Positions 1 to 8,957 of a DNA stretch of 64,000 nt are shown in pieces; position 1 is the stretch's first letter; each line of letters starts with the position of its first letter. The DNA comes from JASHUC01 sp963849095 (GTDB lineage Bacteria; Pseudomonadota; Gammaproteobacteria; Steroidobacterales; Steroidobacteraceae): assembly GCA_963849095.1 (NCBI GenBank), contig CAWKGA010000009.1, forward strand, positions 124,001-188,000, read 5' to 3'. The position numbers and the translations under genes are program-made. Under the pieces are notes generated by a model. It saw only the letters and a program-made list of their open reading frames with translations. It searched no databases and was not told the DNA's origin.

Positions 1-1
1 G

Positions 2-514
2 GCGGCTTTTTTTGCGGGCTTGCCGCCGCCTGCGGTCGCGATCGCCGCCGGGGCGCTGATGCTCATCACCCGCCGGGTGGATGCCCGCAAAGTCTACGCC
101 GGGATCGACTGGCCTCTCCTCGCCATGTTTGCCGGCCTGTTCATCGTGGTCGCCGGCCTGGAGAAATGGGTGGTCTCCAACCGGGCCGAGACCGTCATCG
201 GCGCGATGGGGCTCGAGCGAGTCTCCGTCTTGACCTCGGTCACCCTGGTGCTCTCGAACCTCGTAAGCAACGTGCCCGCCGTGCTCGTGCTGAGACCCTT
301 CGTCACCGCGCTGCACGACCCGCGGCGGGCCTGGCTCGTCCTCGCGATGGCGTCCACCCTCGCGGGCAATCTCACGCTCGTGGGGTCCATCGCAAACCTC
401 ATCGTCGCGCGAAGCGCGGAGTCGCACGGCGTCAAGATCCGATTCTGGACCTACCTGAAAGCCGGCGTGCCGCTCACCGCGCTCACGGTGCTCGTCGGGG
501 CCCTCTGGCTGTAA
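2..514 (+). CDS. Anion/arsenite-type transporter, C-terminal part (cut by window start)
   Basis: The reading frame is already open at the first base, so only the last ~170 residues are seen. They form several hydrophobic helices and include a segment with N-L-V-S-N-V-P-A followed later by L-A-G-N-L-T-L-V-G-S-I-A-N, a layout typical of the ion transporter (ArsB/NhaD/citrate transporter-like) superfamily, whose re-entrant loops carry such Asn/Pro/Gly-rich motifs. It is therefore an inner-membrane anion or ion carrier. The substrate cannot be told from this fragment. The gene converges on the ABC-F gene, with 12 bases between the two stop codons. Confidence 0.75.
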   Translation, partial: AAFFAGLPPPAVAIAAGALMLITRRVDARKVYAGIDWPLLAMFAGLFIVVAGLEKWVVSNRAETVIGAMGLERVSVLTSVTLVLSNLVSNVPAVLVLRPFVTALHDPRRAWLVLAMASTLAGNLTLVGSIANLIVARSAESHGVKIRFWTYLKAGVPLTALTVLVGALWL

Positions 515-526
515 CGCTGGGCTCGC

Positions 527-2476
527 TCAATCGTCGCCTGTCGACTGCGACAAGCGTCGGCTCTCGGCTTCCAGCCGTTCCGTCTGCTCGAGCCACGACG
601 TTTCCGCCGCCTGCGTCTCTCGCGCCAGGCGCGCCTGCCGCTCCAGCAGCTCGAGCAAGCGCGGCTTCGATTGGTCCGCGTAAATATCCGTCGCCAAGAG
701 CGCGGTCTGCACTTGCGACTGCTCCGCGTGCAGACGCTCGAGCTCGCGCTCGGCGCTCGCGACCGCCGCGCGAAGAGGGCTCAGGCGATTGCGGTACTCG
801 GCCTCCTCTCGCTTACGCTGCTTGCGGGACTCCGCGGTTTCCGCCTCGCGCTCGGCGGGCATTGCGTTCTGCTGCCCCGACACAGCGGCGGCGCGCCCCG
901 CTTCCGCCAGCCACTTCGCGTAGTCGTCGAGGTCGCCGTCGAACGGCGCGAGCCGGCTCGCGTGCACGATGTAAAGCTGATCGACCACCGTTCTCAGGAG
1001 GTGCCGGTCGTGCGAGACGAGCACGACGGCGCCCTCGTAGTCCTGCAGCGCGACGGCGAGCGCCTGGCGCATCTCGAGGTCGAGGTGGTTGGTCGGCTCA
1101 TCGAGCAGCAGCAAGTTGGGCCGCAGGTACGCGACCAGCGCGAGCGCGAGGCGTGCCTTCTCACCCCCGGAGAACGGCTCCAAAGGCTCGAACACCCGGT
1201 CTCCGCGAAATCCATAGCTCGCAAGATAGTCGCGCAATTCCTGCTCGGTCGCGCGGACGGCGCGCGCGCCTCCGACCCGCAACAGCGCCCGGAGCGGCGA
1301 CTCCTGCGGCGCGAGCTGCTCGATCTGATGCTGTGCGAAATAGCCGAGCGTCAGATCGCGGGCCGCGCTCCGCGTGCCGCCGAGCCCAGGGATCTCGCCC
1401 GCGAGCAGCTTCATGCAAGTGGATTTTCCGGCACCGTTGCGCCCCAGCAGTCCGATCCGGTCGTCGGGTGCGAGAGTGAGCGTCACCTCGTGGAGCACTT
1501 CGCGTCCATCGTAGCCCGCGGACTGCTTCTCCACCGCGAGGAGCGGGCGCGGGAGCTTGGCGGGCTGCTCGAACGAGAGCTCGAGCGAGGAGTCCACGTG
1601 CGCCGGCGCGATGCGCTGCATGCGCGCGAGCGCCTTCAAGCGGCTCTGGGCCTGCCGCGCCTTGCTCGCCTTGGCGCGAAACCGATCGACGAAGGACTGC
1701 ATGTGCGCCATCTCGCGCTGCTGGCGGGTGAAGAGCGCCGCCTGCTGCGCGAGCTCGGCCGCGCGCTGCTCCTCGAATGCGGAGTAGTTCCCGCGATAAG
1801 AGCGGGCCGTGCCGTGCTCGAGATTCACCACGCGATTCACGATGTCATCGAGGAATTCCCGGTCGTGCGTGATGAGGAGCAGCGTGCCCGTGTAGTTCTG
1901 CAGCCAGCCTTCGAGCCACAGGATCGCATCGAGATCCAGATGGTTGGTCGGCTCGTCGAGCAGCAGCAGGTCGGAGCGGCACATCAGCGCCCGTGCAAGA
2001 CTCAGGCGCACGCGCCAGCCGCCGGAGAAGTCGTGCGCCGGCCGTGCCTCGTCGGCCGTCGTGAACCCGAGCCCATGCATCAGACGGGCGGCTCGGCTGC
2101 GCGCGTCATAGCCTTGGGCCGCTGCGTACCGAGCATGGGATTCCGCGAGCCGGGCACCGTCGTGGTTGCGCTCCGCCTCTTCGATATCGTGCTCGATCCC
2201 CCGCAGCTCGGTGTCACCGTCGAGCACCAGCTCGATCGCTTGACGGTCGCTCGCGTTGTATTCCTGCGCAACGTACGCGAGGGTGAGGCCGGGCGGCATC
2301 TCGAACGTACCCTCCTCGGGCTGGAGCTCCCCGCGCACCAGCGCGAGCAGGCTCGATTTGCCACTGCCGTTCACGCCGGTGATGCCGACTTTCTCGCCGC
2401 GAAAAAGTGCGAAAGTCGCGCCGGAGAACAGCAGCCGCGAGCCGCGGCGGATGGATACGTCGCCGAAATTGAGCAT
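527..2476 (-). CDS. ABC-F family ATPase (YheS-like)
   Basis: A 649-residue soluble protein with two ABC ATPase domains and no membrane segment, the layout of the ABC-F translation-factor family. Domain 1 has Walker A G-V-N-G-S-G-K-S, a signature around H-D-F-S-G-G-W and L-L-L-L-D-E-P-T-N-H-L-D. Domain 2 has G-R-N-G-A-G-K-S and a second L-D-E-P-T-N-H-L-D. Between them lies the charged linker expected to reach into the ribosome. Family members bind the ribosomal E site and modulate elongation. Length and the C-terminal coiled-coil-like tail fit YheS better than EttA or Uup, but I did not compare databases. It reads away from csrA. Confidence 0.9.
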   Translation of the reverse strand: MLNFGDVSIRRGSRLLFSGATFALFRGEKVGITGVNGSGKSSLLALVRGELQPEEGTFEMPPGLTLAYVAQEYNASDRQAIELVLDGDTELRGIEHDIEEAERNHDGARLAESHARYAAAQGYDARSRAARLMHGLGFTTADEARPAHDFSGGWRVRLSLARALMCRSDLLLLDEPTNHLDLDAILWLEGWLQNYTGTLLLITHDREFLDDIVNRVVNLEHGTARSYRGNYSAFEEQRAAELAQQAALFTRQQREMAHMQSFVDRFRAKASKARQAQSRLKALARMQRIAPAHVDSSLELSFEQPAKLPRPLLAVEKQSAGYDGREVLHEVTLTLAPDDRIGLLGRNGAGKSTCMKLLAGEIPGLGGTRSAARDLTLGYFAQHQIEQLAPQESPLRALLRVGGARAVRATEQELRDYLASYGFRGDRVFEPLEPFSGGEKARLALALVAYLRPNLLLLDEPTNHLDLEMRQALAVALQDYEGAVVLVSHDRHLLRTVVDQLYIVHASRLAPFDGDLDDYAKWLAEAGRAAAVSGQQNAMPAEREAETAESRKQRKREEAEYRNRLSPLRAAVASAERELERLHAEQSQVQTALLATDIYADQSKPRLLELLERQARLARETQAAETSWLEQTERLEAESRRLSQSTGDD

Positions 2477-2595
2477 GGGTACCGCAGAGCGTCGAGAAGC
2501 GATTGTACCGGTAAAACCCGTCCCGGCGACGATGGGCGGAATGCCGGCTCTCGCCGCCCGGCCGCGACGATCCGGGCGACCGTTCGCAACGCAGC

Positions 2596-2626
2596 TTGCG
2601 GATGCAGGCCGAGGTGTCTATATAAT
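2596..2626 (+). promoter_or_regulatory. Probable sigma-70 promoter of csrA
   Basis: A perfect TATAAT lies at 2621-2626 with TTGCGG at 2596-2601, 19 bp apart. It would start transcription near 2633 and leave a 5' leader of about 110 nt before csrA. The spacer is longer than the optimum 17 bp, so the -35 assignment is weaker than the -10. Confidence 0.5.
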
Positions 2627-2745
2627 GAGGACGGTCGCAACGAGAAGAACTGAAAACGGAGCTGCGCGGACATTCCAGTGCGCAAGGACAGGCGCCGTCT
2701 CCTGTCCGCCCGGTCCGGGAACCGTTCCACCACAGGGAGTCATCC

Positions 2746-2973
2746 ATGCTGATTCTGACACGTCGCTCGGGCGAGACCGTTCACATCGGTGACGATGTGG
2801 TCGTCACCGTGCTTGCCGTCAAAGGCAATCAGGTCCGAATCGGCATCAACGCGCCGCGGAGCGTGGCAGTCGATCGCGAGGAGATCTTCGAGCGCAAGCG
2901 CAGCGAAAGCGCCGCGAGACAGCTCGATGCGTCCGACGCCGGGCCAGCCGCCGCGGAAATTGCCAAGTCCTGA
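2746..2973 (+). CDS. csrA: Carbon storage regulator CsrA
   Basis: This 75-residue protein begins MLILTRRSGETVHIGDDVVV and continues with the V-R-I-G-I-N-A-P and V-x-V-x-R-E-E-I motifs of CsrA/RsmA, the homodimeric RNA-binding protein that recognises GGA motifs in mRNA leaders and controls translation and stability. Arg near the end of the fifth strand (V-D-R-E-E-I), needed for RNA binding, is present. The tail after the core is longer than in E. coli CsrA (61 residues) and is Ala/Ser-rich. A GGGAG ribosome site precedes the ATG. It is transcribed alone from a likely upstream promoter. Confidence 0.97.
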   Translation: MLILTRRSGETVHIGDDVVVTVLAVKGNQVRIGINAPRSVAVDREEIFERKRSESAARQLDASDAGPAAAEIAKS

Positions 2974-3104
2974 GACCCGCGAGCGGACCGTCGAGAGGGC
3001 CGCCAGAGGGGTTCGGCGAATGGCCGCGGGAGTGCGCTGATCTACGGCGCCGAAACCATCCTTTCATCAGATCCTTCGGACAATCGGCAAAGGGAGACCT
3101 CACA

Positions 3105-3884
3105 GTGAATAGAACGCGCGGAACGATATGGACGGTCGTGGCCCTGCTGCCCCTCACTGCGCTGGCCGACGATCCCGCGCCGGCGCCGGCGCCGCCGATG
3201 GGCGTTTGGACCGGCTCGGGCCAGTTCGGCTACCTGGCGTCCCAGGGCAATTCCGAAGCCAAGTCGGCGAACGCCGCGCTCGACATGTCGTACCTGGAAG
3301 ACGCATGGAAGCACACCCTGCATCTCGACCTGCTCTACGGACAGAGTGCGGATGTCACCTCGGCGGAACGCTACGACGCGCTGTGGCAGTCGAACTACAA
3401 CATCAACGCGGACCTCTATGCGTTCGGCGCCCTGCGCTACGGACACGATCTGTTCGACGGATTTCAATACCAGGCGACCGGCACGGCGGGCATGGGGTAC
3501 AAGCTGATCAACACCAGCTCGATCACGCTCAGCACGCAGCTCGGCGCAGGCTACATGTCGCAACGCCCCGAGGAGCTGGTCCCCAACTTCATGGGCACGA
3601 CGCTGACCGCGAGAACTCTGCAGCCGTCCCAGGGCTTCGCCGTCGCCACCGCCGGTCTCGACTACTCTCAGAAGCTCACCGGCACGACCACACTGTCCGA
3701 CCAGCTCCTGATCGACGCGGGGTCGAGCGATACGCTGATCACGAACACGCTGGCGCTCACCGTCAAGATGTCCAAGAAGCTGGCGCTCAGCCTCGGCTAC
3801 AGCGTGCAGGACAACACCCAGCCCCCGCCTCACATCAAGTCACTCGACACGGTCGAGACCGTCAATCTCGTCTACTCGTTCTGA
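3105..3884 (+). CDS. DUF481 family outer-membrane-type protein
   Basis: A 259-residue protein with a cleavable-looking signal peptide (hydrophobic stretch ending in ALA near residue 20), then alternating beta-strand sequence with aromatic residues and a terminal Phe (L-V-Y-S-F), as expected of an outer-membrane beta-barrel. The phrase G-x-x-x-S-Q-G-N-S-E-A-K-S near the start of the mature part is typical of DUF481/YdiY ('salt-induced outer membrane protein') proteins, whose function is unknown. It starts about 130 bp after csrA and ends 33 bp before mscL, so it may be co-transcribed with mscL. Confidence 0.85.
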   Translation: MNRTRGTIWTVVALLPLTALADDPAPAPAPPMGVWTGSGQFGYLASQGNSEAKSANAALDMSYLEDAWKHTLHLDLLYGQSADVTSAERYDALWQSNYNINADLYAFGALRYGHDLFDGFQYQATGTAGMGYKLINTSSITLSTQLGAGYMSQRPEELVPNFMGTTLTARTLQPSQGFAVATAGLDYSQKLTGTTTLSDQLLIDAGSSDTLITNTLALTVKMSKKLALSLGYSVQDNTQPPPHIKSLDTVETVNLVYSF

Positions 3885-3917
3885 TGCGAAGCCCCCTCAA
3901 ACATCGAGGAGAAAGTC

Positions 3918-4328
3918 ATGAGCATAGCCAGTGAATTCAAAGAATTCGCCATGCGCGGCAGCGTCATCGATCTTGCGGTCGGTGTCGTCATCGGCGGGGC
4001 GTTCGGAACGATCGTCACCTCGCTTGTCAACGGCATCATCATGCCCGTAGTCGGCGTGCTGACGAGCGGCACCGATTTCTCCAATCTCGCCTGGAGAATT
4101 TCCACTGACGCCAAGGGCGCGCCCGTGCTGCTCAAGTATGGCGTGCTCGCGCAGTCGGCGGTCAATTTCCTGATCATCGCGTTCGTCATCTTCATCTGCG
4201 TGCGGGGAATCAACAAGCTCAAGAAGCCGGCTGCGCCGGCCGCGCCTCCACCGCCGCCACGCCAGGAAGTCCTGCTCGAGGAAATCCGCAACCTGCTCGC
4301 CAAGCCGCCCGGCGGCGGCAATCGCTAG
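3918..4328 (+). CDS. mscL: Large-conductance mechanosensitive channel MscL
   Basis: At 136 residues it matches MscL in length and layout: an N-terminal amphipathic helix (E-F-K-E-F-A-M-R-G), a first transmembrane helix with G-V-V-I-G-G-A-F-G, a second one around F-L-I-I-A-F-V-I-F, and a cytoplasmic C-terminal helix with E-I-R-N-L-L. The pentameric inner-membrane channel opens under membrane tension and releases solutes on hypo-osmotic shock. The linker before the last helix carries a Pro/Ala-rich run. An AGGAGAAAG ribosome site is directly upstream. The stop overlaps the convergent hydrolase gene by 4 bp. Confidence 0.97.
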   Translation: MSIASEFKEFAMRGSVIDLAVGVVIGGAFGTIVTSLVNGIIMPVVGVLTSGTDFSNLAWRISTDAKGAPVLLKYGVLAQSAVNFLIIAFVIFICVRGINKLKKPAAPAAPPPPPRQEVLLEEIRNLLAKPPGGGNR

Positions 4329-5062
4329 CGCTTCAGCTTCGCGTCGAACAGCGCGACAAGGGTCTGCCAGTGGCGCTCGGCGGCGGCGGCGTCGTAGACG
4401 GGTGTATCGCGAAACACCCAGCCGTGCTTGGCCTGATACGTCTCGATCTTGTGGTCGACACCGGCTGCGGTCAGGGCGTCCTCTAGCCGCTTCTTCATGT
4501 CATCGGGGAATGACTGGTCCTCGATCGCACCCGCAACGTAGACCCGCGACCTGATCTTCGAAGCCAGTAGGTGCGGGCTGTCCGGCGCATCGGTCGCGAG
4601 CCGCCCTCCGTGATACGACGCCGTGGCAACGATGCGCTCCGGGTACGTTCCGGCCGCCGTGAGCGACATCAGCCCGCCCATGCAGTATCCCGTCGTGCCG
4701 ATCCCGCCGGGCCTCACGTCGGACTGCGCCGCGAGGTAATCGAGGAATGCGCGGGTGTCGGACATGATGTTGGCCGGCGTCGCCGGCCCGAAGAACTTCT
4801 CCATCAGGACCTTGCGCTTCTCGGGATCGGAGAACACCGTGTGGGGGTCCATCGGCTCGTACGGTCCGGACCGATAGAAGAGGTCCGGTAGCAGCACGTA
4901 ATAGCCGTAGGTCGCGAGGCGCTCGCCGACCTCGAGCATGGCAGGACGAATGCCGAGCCCGTCCATGAAGACGAGCACCGCGGGCCACGAGCTGCCGGCG
5001 GCCGGGCGGAATACATAGCTCGGGCTGCTCCCGTCCCTCGTCTGGATCGTGATCTTGTTCAT
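4325..5062 (-). CDS. Dienelactone hydrolase family protein
   Basis: A 245-residue alpha/beta hydrolase. The nucleophile elbow is G-T-T-G-Y-C-M-G-G, with Cys in place of the usual Ser, diagnostic of dienelactone hydrolases. The Asp (A-G-A-I-E-D) and His (A-K-H-G-W-V-F) of the triad are in the expected places. Classical members open dienelactones in chloroaromatic breakdown, but most genomic paralogs have unknown carboxylester substrates, and no catabolic neighbours are present here. No signal peptide, so cytoplasmic. Confidence 0.88.
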   Translation of the reverse strand: MNKITIQTRDGSSPSYVFRPAAGSSWPAVLVFMDGLGIRPAMLEVGERLATYGYYVLLPDLFYRSGPYEPMDPHTVFSDPEKRKVLMEKFFGPATPANIMSDTRAFLDYLAAQSDVRPGGIGTTGYCMGGLMSLTAAGTYPERIVATASYHGGRLATDAPDSPHLLASKIRSRVYVAGAIEDQSFPDDMKKRLEDALTAAGVDHKIETYQAKHGWVFRDTPVYDAAAAERHWQTLVALFDAKLKR

Positions 5063-5210
5063 GAGCCGCGTTTTAGCACAGCCCGTGGTGGAATTCTCGC
5101 TCGCGGCGGCGAGCGACCACCGGCGTAGCCTCGGATGACGGTCGGTCGAAACCTGCTAGCATGGCCGCACCGCAAGCCCCCATCCCACGACACCGCTCCG
5201 GGAGCAACGG

Positions 5211-6239
5211 ATGAGCACACCTCCGAAGGGCCCGCCGCCTCAGGCGAAAATCCTGGATCTCATCACCGGTTTCTGGGCGGCCCGCGCCGTCGCCGCCATC
5301 GCGCGGCTCGGTGTCGCCGATCAGCTCGCCAAGGGGCCGCGCACCGCAGCGGAACTGGCGCCGCTCATCGGAGCCGATCGGGATGCGCTGTATCGCCTGC
5401 TTCGCGCCATGACCTCCATCGGAGTGCTGACCCAGGACGCCGGCGGCCGGTTCGATCTCACGCCCGTCGGCAACTGCCTGCGCTCCGGCATACCGGGGTC
5501 GATGCGCGCCTCCATCGCCTCGGAGCTCGATACGGCGCACTGGCAGTCCTGGGGACACGTCGAGGACTGCATCCGCACCGGACAACCGGCATTCCAGAAG
5601 CTGTTTGGAATGAGCGCCTGGGATTACTACCAAACCGAGAATCCCGAGGAGGGTCGTCTGTTCTCCGAGAACATGACAGCGATGTCCGGGGCGGAAATGC
5701 AAGCGATCCTCGCGGCGTACTCCTTCGCCGGTGCTCGTCTCATCGTCGACGTGGGCGGCGCGCATGGCGCCTTTCTCGCAGCGGTCCTCGGAAAAGTGCC
5801 GCAGGCGCGCGGCGTGCTGTTCGACCGGCCGGAAGTGGTGGAGCTCGCCGGCCCGGCACTCAAGGAGGCGGGCGTCGCCGGCCGCGTCGAGCGCGTCAGC
5901 GGCAATTTCTTCGAGTCCGTGCCGGCCGGAGGGGACCTCTATCTGCTGAAGCACATCCTGCACGACTGGACCGACGATGAGTGCGTGAGCATTCTCCGAT
6001 GCATCCGCAAGGCGATGGCGCCCGCGGCGCGGGTCGTGGTTGCCGAGTTGCCGATCCTGCAGGGCGGCTCGTCGCCGTTCACCGCGCTCGTGGACGTGAA
6101 CATGCTGGTGATGGTGACCGGCAAGGAGCGCACGCCCGAGGAGTACGCCGAACTCTTCAGTCGGGCGGGCCTTGAGCTGGCGAGCGTGACGCCCACCGAA
6201 TCGCCGATCGCGCTGCTCGAGGCGCGGGCCGCTCGCTAG
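5211..6239 (+). CDS. SAM-dependent O-methyltransferase (small-molecule, COMT/AcsM-like)
   Basis: This 342-residue protein has an N-terminal winged-helix dimerisation domain (residues ~1-95, with A-A-I-A-R-L-G-V-A-D-Q-L) and a C-terminal Rossmann fold with the SAM motif L-I-V-D-V-G-G-A-H-G. H-I-L-H-D-W-T-D-D-E is the typical catalytic His/Asp region of hydroxyneurosporene- and caffeate-type O-methyltransferases. It should methylate a hydroxyl group of a small aromatic or polyketide-like substrate, which context does not reveal. The gene stands alone and its stop overlaps the convergent DsrE gene by 4 bp. Confidence 0.87.
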   Translation: MSTPPKGPPPQAKILDLITGFWAARAVAAIARLGVADQLAKGPRTAAELAPLIGADRDALYRLLRAMTSIGVLTQDAGGRFDLTPVGNCLRSGIPGSMRASIASELDTAHWQSWGHVEDCIRTGQPAFQKLFGMSAWDYYQTENPEEGRLFSENMTAMSGAEMQAILAAYSFAGARLIVDVGGAHGAFLAAVLGKVPQARGVLFDRPEVVELAGPALKEAGVAGRVERVSGNFFESVPAGGDLYLLKHILHDWTDDECVSILRCIRKAMAPAARVVVAELPILQGGSSPFTALVDVNMLVMVTGKERTPEEYAELFSRAGLELASVTPTESPIALLEARAAR

Positions 6240-6841
6240 AGCTGCAGGTAGCTGTAGCCGCGCTCTCCGTACACGGCAAAGTCGGTCAACGCCGACAAGG
6301 TGATCTGCACATCAGGCGAGATATCGCTGTCCGCCAGGCCGTTCTCGGCCATGGCCTGCGAACAGACCATCAGCTCGACCCCCGACTGCTTGAGCTCATG
6401 CAGCAGGGCGAGATTCGGATTGTCGACGTTGAAACGCTTCCTATAGGCGGCGTTTGAAAAGGCGGCATAGCCTGCCTCGCCCTCGATGACCGCCGCGATG
6501 TGCACGTCTGCTGCCGGCACCCCGGCGTACGCCAGCAAGTTCACGAGCCGTGCCAATCGCACCAGCGAGCCGGAGACCTTCGAGTGATCCGGGCTCGCCT
6601 GAGTCACGTCCGCAATGACCTTGTACTCGACTCCCGGAGCCGTCCCCGCCGGCAGGTCCGAGCGCGGGTGCACGCCGCCGTAGTCCTTGATCACTGGATA
6701 GATCCATAGGGTCGCGGATTCAGCGTTGCCTGCGGCGGTGTTGGGGTCGGCACCAGGCGGCGGCGCCGCAACGGCCAGCAGCGTCGAGCCAACGACGATC
6801 GCGCAACATGTGAGCATCCAATACGTGAGCTTCATTGACAT
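6236..6841 (-). CDS. Exported DsrE-family protein
   Basis: A 201-residue protein beginning with a signal peptide (hydrophobic residues ~5-25, cleavage near A-V-A-A-P). The rest resembles the DsrE/DsrF-like sulfur-relay fold: V-N-L-L-A-Y-A-G-V-P-A-A-D-V-H-I-A-A-V near the middle and E-L-K-Q-S-G-V-E-L-M-V-C-S-Q-A-M near the end, with Cys in the position used by related proteins. Periplasmic members are of unknown function. No sulfur oxidation genes lie nearby. The next gene upstream is unrelated. Confidence 0.75.
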   Translation of the reverse strand: MSMKLTYWMLTCCAIVVGSTLLAVAAPPPGADPNTAAGNAESATLWIYPVIKDYGGVHPRSDLPAGTAPGVEYKVIADVTQASPDHSKVSGSLVRLARLVNLLAYAGVPAADVHIAAVIEGEAGYAAFSNAAYRKRFNVDNPNLALLHELKQSGVELMVCSQAMAENGLADSDISPDVQITLSALTDFAVYGERGYSYLQL

Positions 6842-6965
6842 GGGGACTCCACCTGCGCTGCAGGGCGACCGTCATTCTAAGCGGAGCGGAACATCTCGCG
6901 AGAACTGGGACCCAGGTAGCTGAACCTGAACCTCTTGAAGCGCCGCGGCGCACGCCTCGGCCGAC

Positions 6966-7409
6966 TCACACCTCGATGATGGTGACGTACCGAGTCCGCT
7001 CTTTGGGTGTCGGAAGCAGTTCGGCCACCCCGCGGTCGAACGTCGCCAGCTTCTCTCCCTGTTGCTGTACCAGCGCGACCAAATACGCGTCGTTCACCTG
7101 CCGATGACCGACCAGCGCGAGACTGCCAAAGACTGGCGCGTTCGCCACGGGGATCGCATCACCCCAGAAGTGATGCCCCGGCAGCGAGACGATCTTCCTC
7201 AGCACCTCCACCGCCTCGCGTGGGCTCACTGCCTCAGGGATGATCTTCAGATTCGATGAAATACGGACAAATGCCGTCTCCGTCAGCGGGCAGGTAGCCC
7301 ACGCGGCGTGACCAGTACGACCGAACCATTTGTGCGCCGGGGCATGATGGACGTGCTGCGGCCAAGCGAGTGCGATCAATACGTTCACATCGAGCAGATG
7401 GACGCTCAC
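6966..7409 (-). CDS. PIN-domain toxin (VapC-like)
   Basis: A 147-residue PIN domain with the acidic residues expected for metal-dependent RNase activity: D near the start in L-L-D-V-N-V-L-I-A-L, E in C-P-L-T-E-T-A-F, D in V-N-D-A-Y-L-V and D in A-T-F-D-R-G-V. It should cleave RNA (tRNA or rRNA in characterised VapC proteins) when its antitoxin is lost. The start codon overlaps the antitoxin stop by 4 bp (ATGA), so the two are translationally coupled. Confidence 0.88.
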   Translation of the reverse strand: MSVHLLDVNVLIALAWPQHVHHAPAHKWFGRTGHAAWATCPLTETAFVRISSNLKIIPEAVSPREAVEVLRKIVSLPGHHFWGDAIPVANAPVFGSLALVGHRQVNDAYLVALVQQQGEKLATFDRGVAELLPTPKERTRYVTIIEV

Positions 7410-7630
7410 CTCTCGTCCTCGTCCCGCCGGATGTCCTCCGGAGTGAGCGGCGCCGCACCCTCGCGCACCTGATAGACGGGAAATCCGTGCCGCGTCTGCA
7501 CCTTCGCTCTTGCCTCGAGTCCGCGGCGTGCAAGCTCCGAGATGACCTCACCGATGCTTTGCGAGCGCGCAGCCGCAATCTGACGGGCGGCGCTCAGAAC
7601 GTCGGGATCCAGGGACAGAGTCGTGCGCAT
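7406..7630 (-). CDS. Antitoxin of the PIN toxin (ribbon-helix-helix-like)
   Basis: A 74-residue protein starting M-R-T-T-L-S-L-D-P-D-V, the beginning of a ribbon-helix-helix DNA-binding fold, and ending in a charged tail (R-R-D-E-D-E-R) that would wrap the toxin. It comes first in the operon, overlaps the toxin by 4 bp, and should both neutralise the toxin and repress the shared promoter. A strong GGAGG ribosome site precedes the ATG. Confidence 0.82.
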   Translation of the reverse strand: MRTTLSLDPDVLSAARQIAAARSQSIGEVISELARRGLEARAKVQTRHGFPVYQVREGAAPLTPEDIRRDEDER

Positions 7631-7662
7631 GGGAGGACCTCCGATTCAGCTCGCATCAGAGC

Positions 7663-7690
7663 ATCATAACATCATCGCATCAAATTGCAA
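7663..7690 (-). promoter_or_regulatory. Promoter/operator of the PIN toxin-antitoxin operon
   Basis: On the minus strand TTGCAA (7685-7690) and TATGAT (7663-7668) are 16 bp apart, about 30 bp upstream of the antitoxin start. The spacer and flanks hold repeated GATG words, as expected of an antitoxin-bound operator. Confidence 0.45.
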
Positions 7691-7845
7691 TCGGGTCCGG
7701 AGTTTCTCGTGCGATCTAGAGCGGGATAGCACGTGTCGTGCGTTCGGCTTGCGGCCCCGGCGGCTCCAGTGCTATCTGTCGATGCGAGCGCCCCTTCGGG
7801 TAACTCCGCTTCGGCGACAGCCGCTGCGCACACAGAGGTCCGCGT

Positions 7846-8493
7846 ATGTACTTGCCTCAGCAGTTCGAGGAGACCCGGCTGGACGTGCTCCACCAGCTGA
7901 TCCGCTCGCACGCGTTCGGCACGTTCGTGATTCCGGGCGACGCGGAGCTGGTCGCCAATCACATGCCGTTCTTGGTGAGCCCCGGCGGGGGACCCGCCGG
8001 GACACTCCACGCGCACGTCGCCCGCTCGAATCCCGTGTGGAAACAATTAGGGAAGCCGGTCGAGGCGCTCGTCGTCTTTCAGGGACCGGAGTCGTACATC
8101 ACTCCCTCCTGGTACCCGAGCAAGCACGCCGACGGGAAGGCGGTGCCGACATGGAACTACGCCGTCGTTCATGCCTACGGGCACCCCCGGTCGATAGAGG
8201 ATCCGGCGTGGCTGCTGGAGCACGTGACGCAGCTGACCGCGCAGCACGAGTCCGGTCAGGCGCTGCCGTGGCAAGTATCCGATGCTCCACAGGACTACAG
8301 GGATCAGATGATTGCCCGGATCGTCGGTATCGAGATCCCCATCTCGCGAATCCAGGGCAAGTGGAAGGTGAGCCAGAATCGCCAGCTCGCCGATCGGCTG
8401 GGCGTCGCCGCCGGCCTGCAGTCGCGAGCAACGGAGCAGTCCCTTGCAATGGCGGAGCTCGTCCTGCAGCGAGCACGATCCTCCACGCCCTGA
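7846..8493 (+). CDS. PaiB-like FMN-binding protein
   Basis: A 215-residue protein starting M-Y-L-P-Q-Q-F and containing the split-barrel flavin-binding fold of the PaiB/FMN-binding negative regulator family. The region V-P-T-W-N-Y-A-V-V-H-A-Y-G is a hallmark of that family, and the C-terminal Q-G-K-W-K-V-S-Q-N-R motif also fits. Bacillus PaiB was described as a transcriptional regulator of sporulation and protease genes. The biochemical role of most homologs is unclear. It appears to be a single-gene unit. Confidence 0.85.
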   Translation: MYLPQQFEETRLDVLHQLIRSHAFGTFVIPGDAELVANHMPFLVSPGGGPAGTLHAHVARSNPVWKQLGKPVEALVVFQGPESYITPSWYPSKHADGKAVPTWNYAVVHAYGHPRSIEDPAWLLEHVTQLTAQHESGQALPWQVSDAPQDYRDQMIARIVGIEIPISRIQGKWKVSQNRQLADRLGVAAGLQSRATEQSLAMAELVLQRARSSTP

Positions 8494-8621
8494 TGCTCGC
8501 GTGGATGCCGGTCGGCTCGGACGCGGCTGGCCCGAGTACCTGGCCTGGACGGTCGGCCGCGCTCCTTCAGTGGAGCGGCATCAGCTTGCGCGTGCCCTAT
8601 TCTTTCGCTAAAGTTAAATAA

Positions 8622-8957
8622 ATGCGCAAGCGAGAGTATCTCGGATCGCTGGAGCTGCTGGTCCTGCTGGCCGTGATGCGGGCGGGCCGCGACGCCTCGG
8701 GCATCCCGATCGCCCGGGAGATTCAGGCGAGCAGCGGGCGAGACGTTGCGCTCGGCAGCGTCTACACGACGCTGTCTCGGCTCGAGGGTAAGGGCCTCGT
8801 CGTGTCGGAGCTCGGCGAGCCCACGGCGGAGCGCGGCGGGCGGGCCAAGGCCCTCTTCCGGCTGACCGCCAAGGGATTACGGGAAGTGCGGGAGGCCCAG
8901 TCGATGCTCACGCGGCTGTGGAGCGGCCTTCCCGAGCTCAAAGGAAGCGGGACTTGA
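8622..8957 (+). CDS. PadR family transcriptional regulator
   Basis: At 111 residues it is a minimal winged-helix PadR protein: L-G-S-L-E-L-L-V-L-L-A-V, then S-V-Y-T-T-L-S-R-L-E-G-K-G-L-V as the recognition helix and turn, and a short C-terminal dimerisation helix. PadR proteins of this short type usually repress the genes right behind them. The stop codon overlaps the next start (TTGA), so it forms one operon with the prefix-domain gene and the signal peptidase fusion. Confidence 0.88.
   Translation: MRKREYLGSLELLVLLAVMRAGRDASGIPIAREIQASSGRDVALGSVYTTLSRLEGKGLVVSELGEPTAERGGRAKALFRLTAKGLREVREAQSMLTRLWSGLPELKGSGT

Noticed and set aside
166..2653. Long plus-strand frames across the ABC-F gene
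   Set aside because: They are antisense shadows of a clear ABC-F gene, Arg/Ala-rich as expected from high-GC complementary frames.
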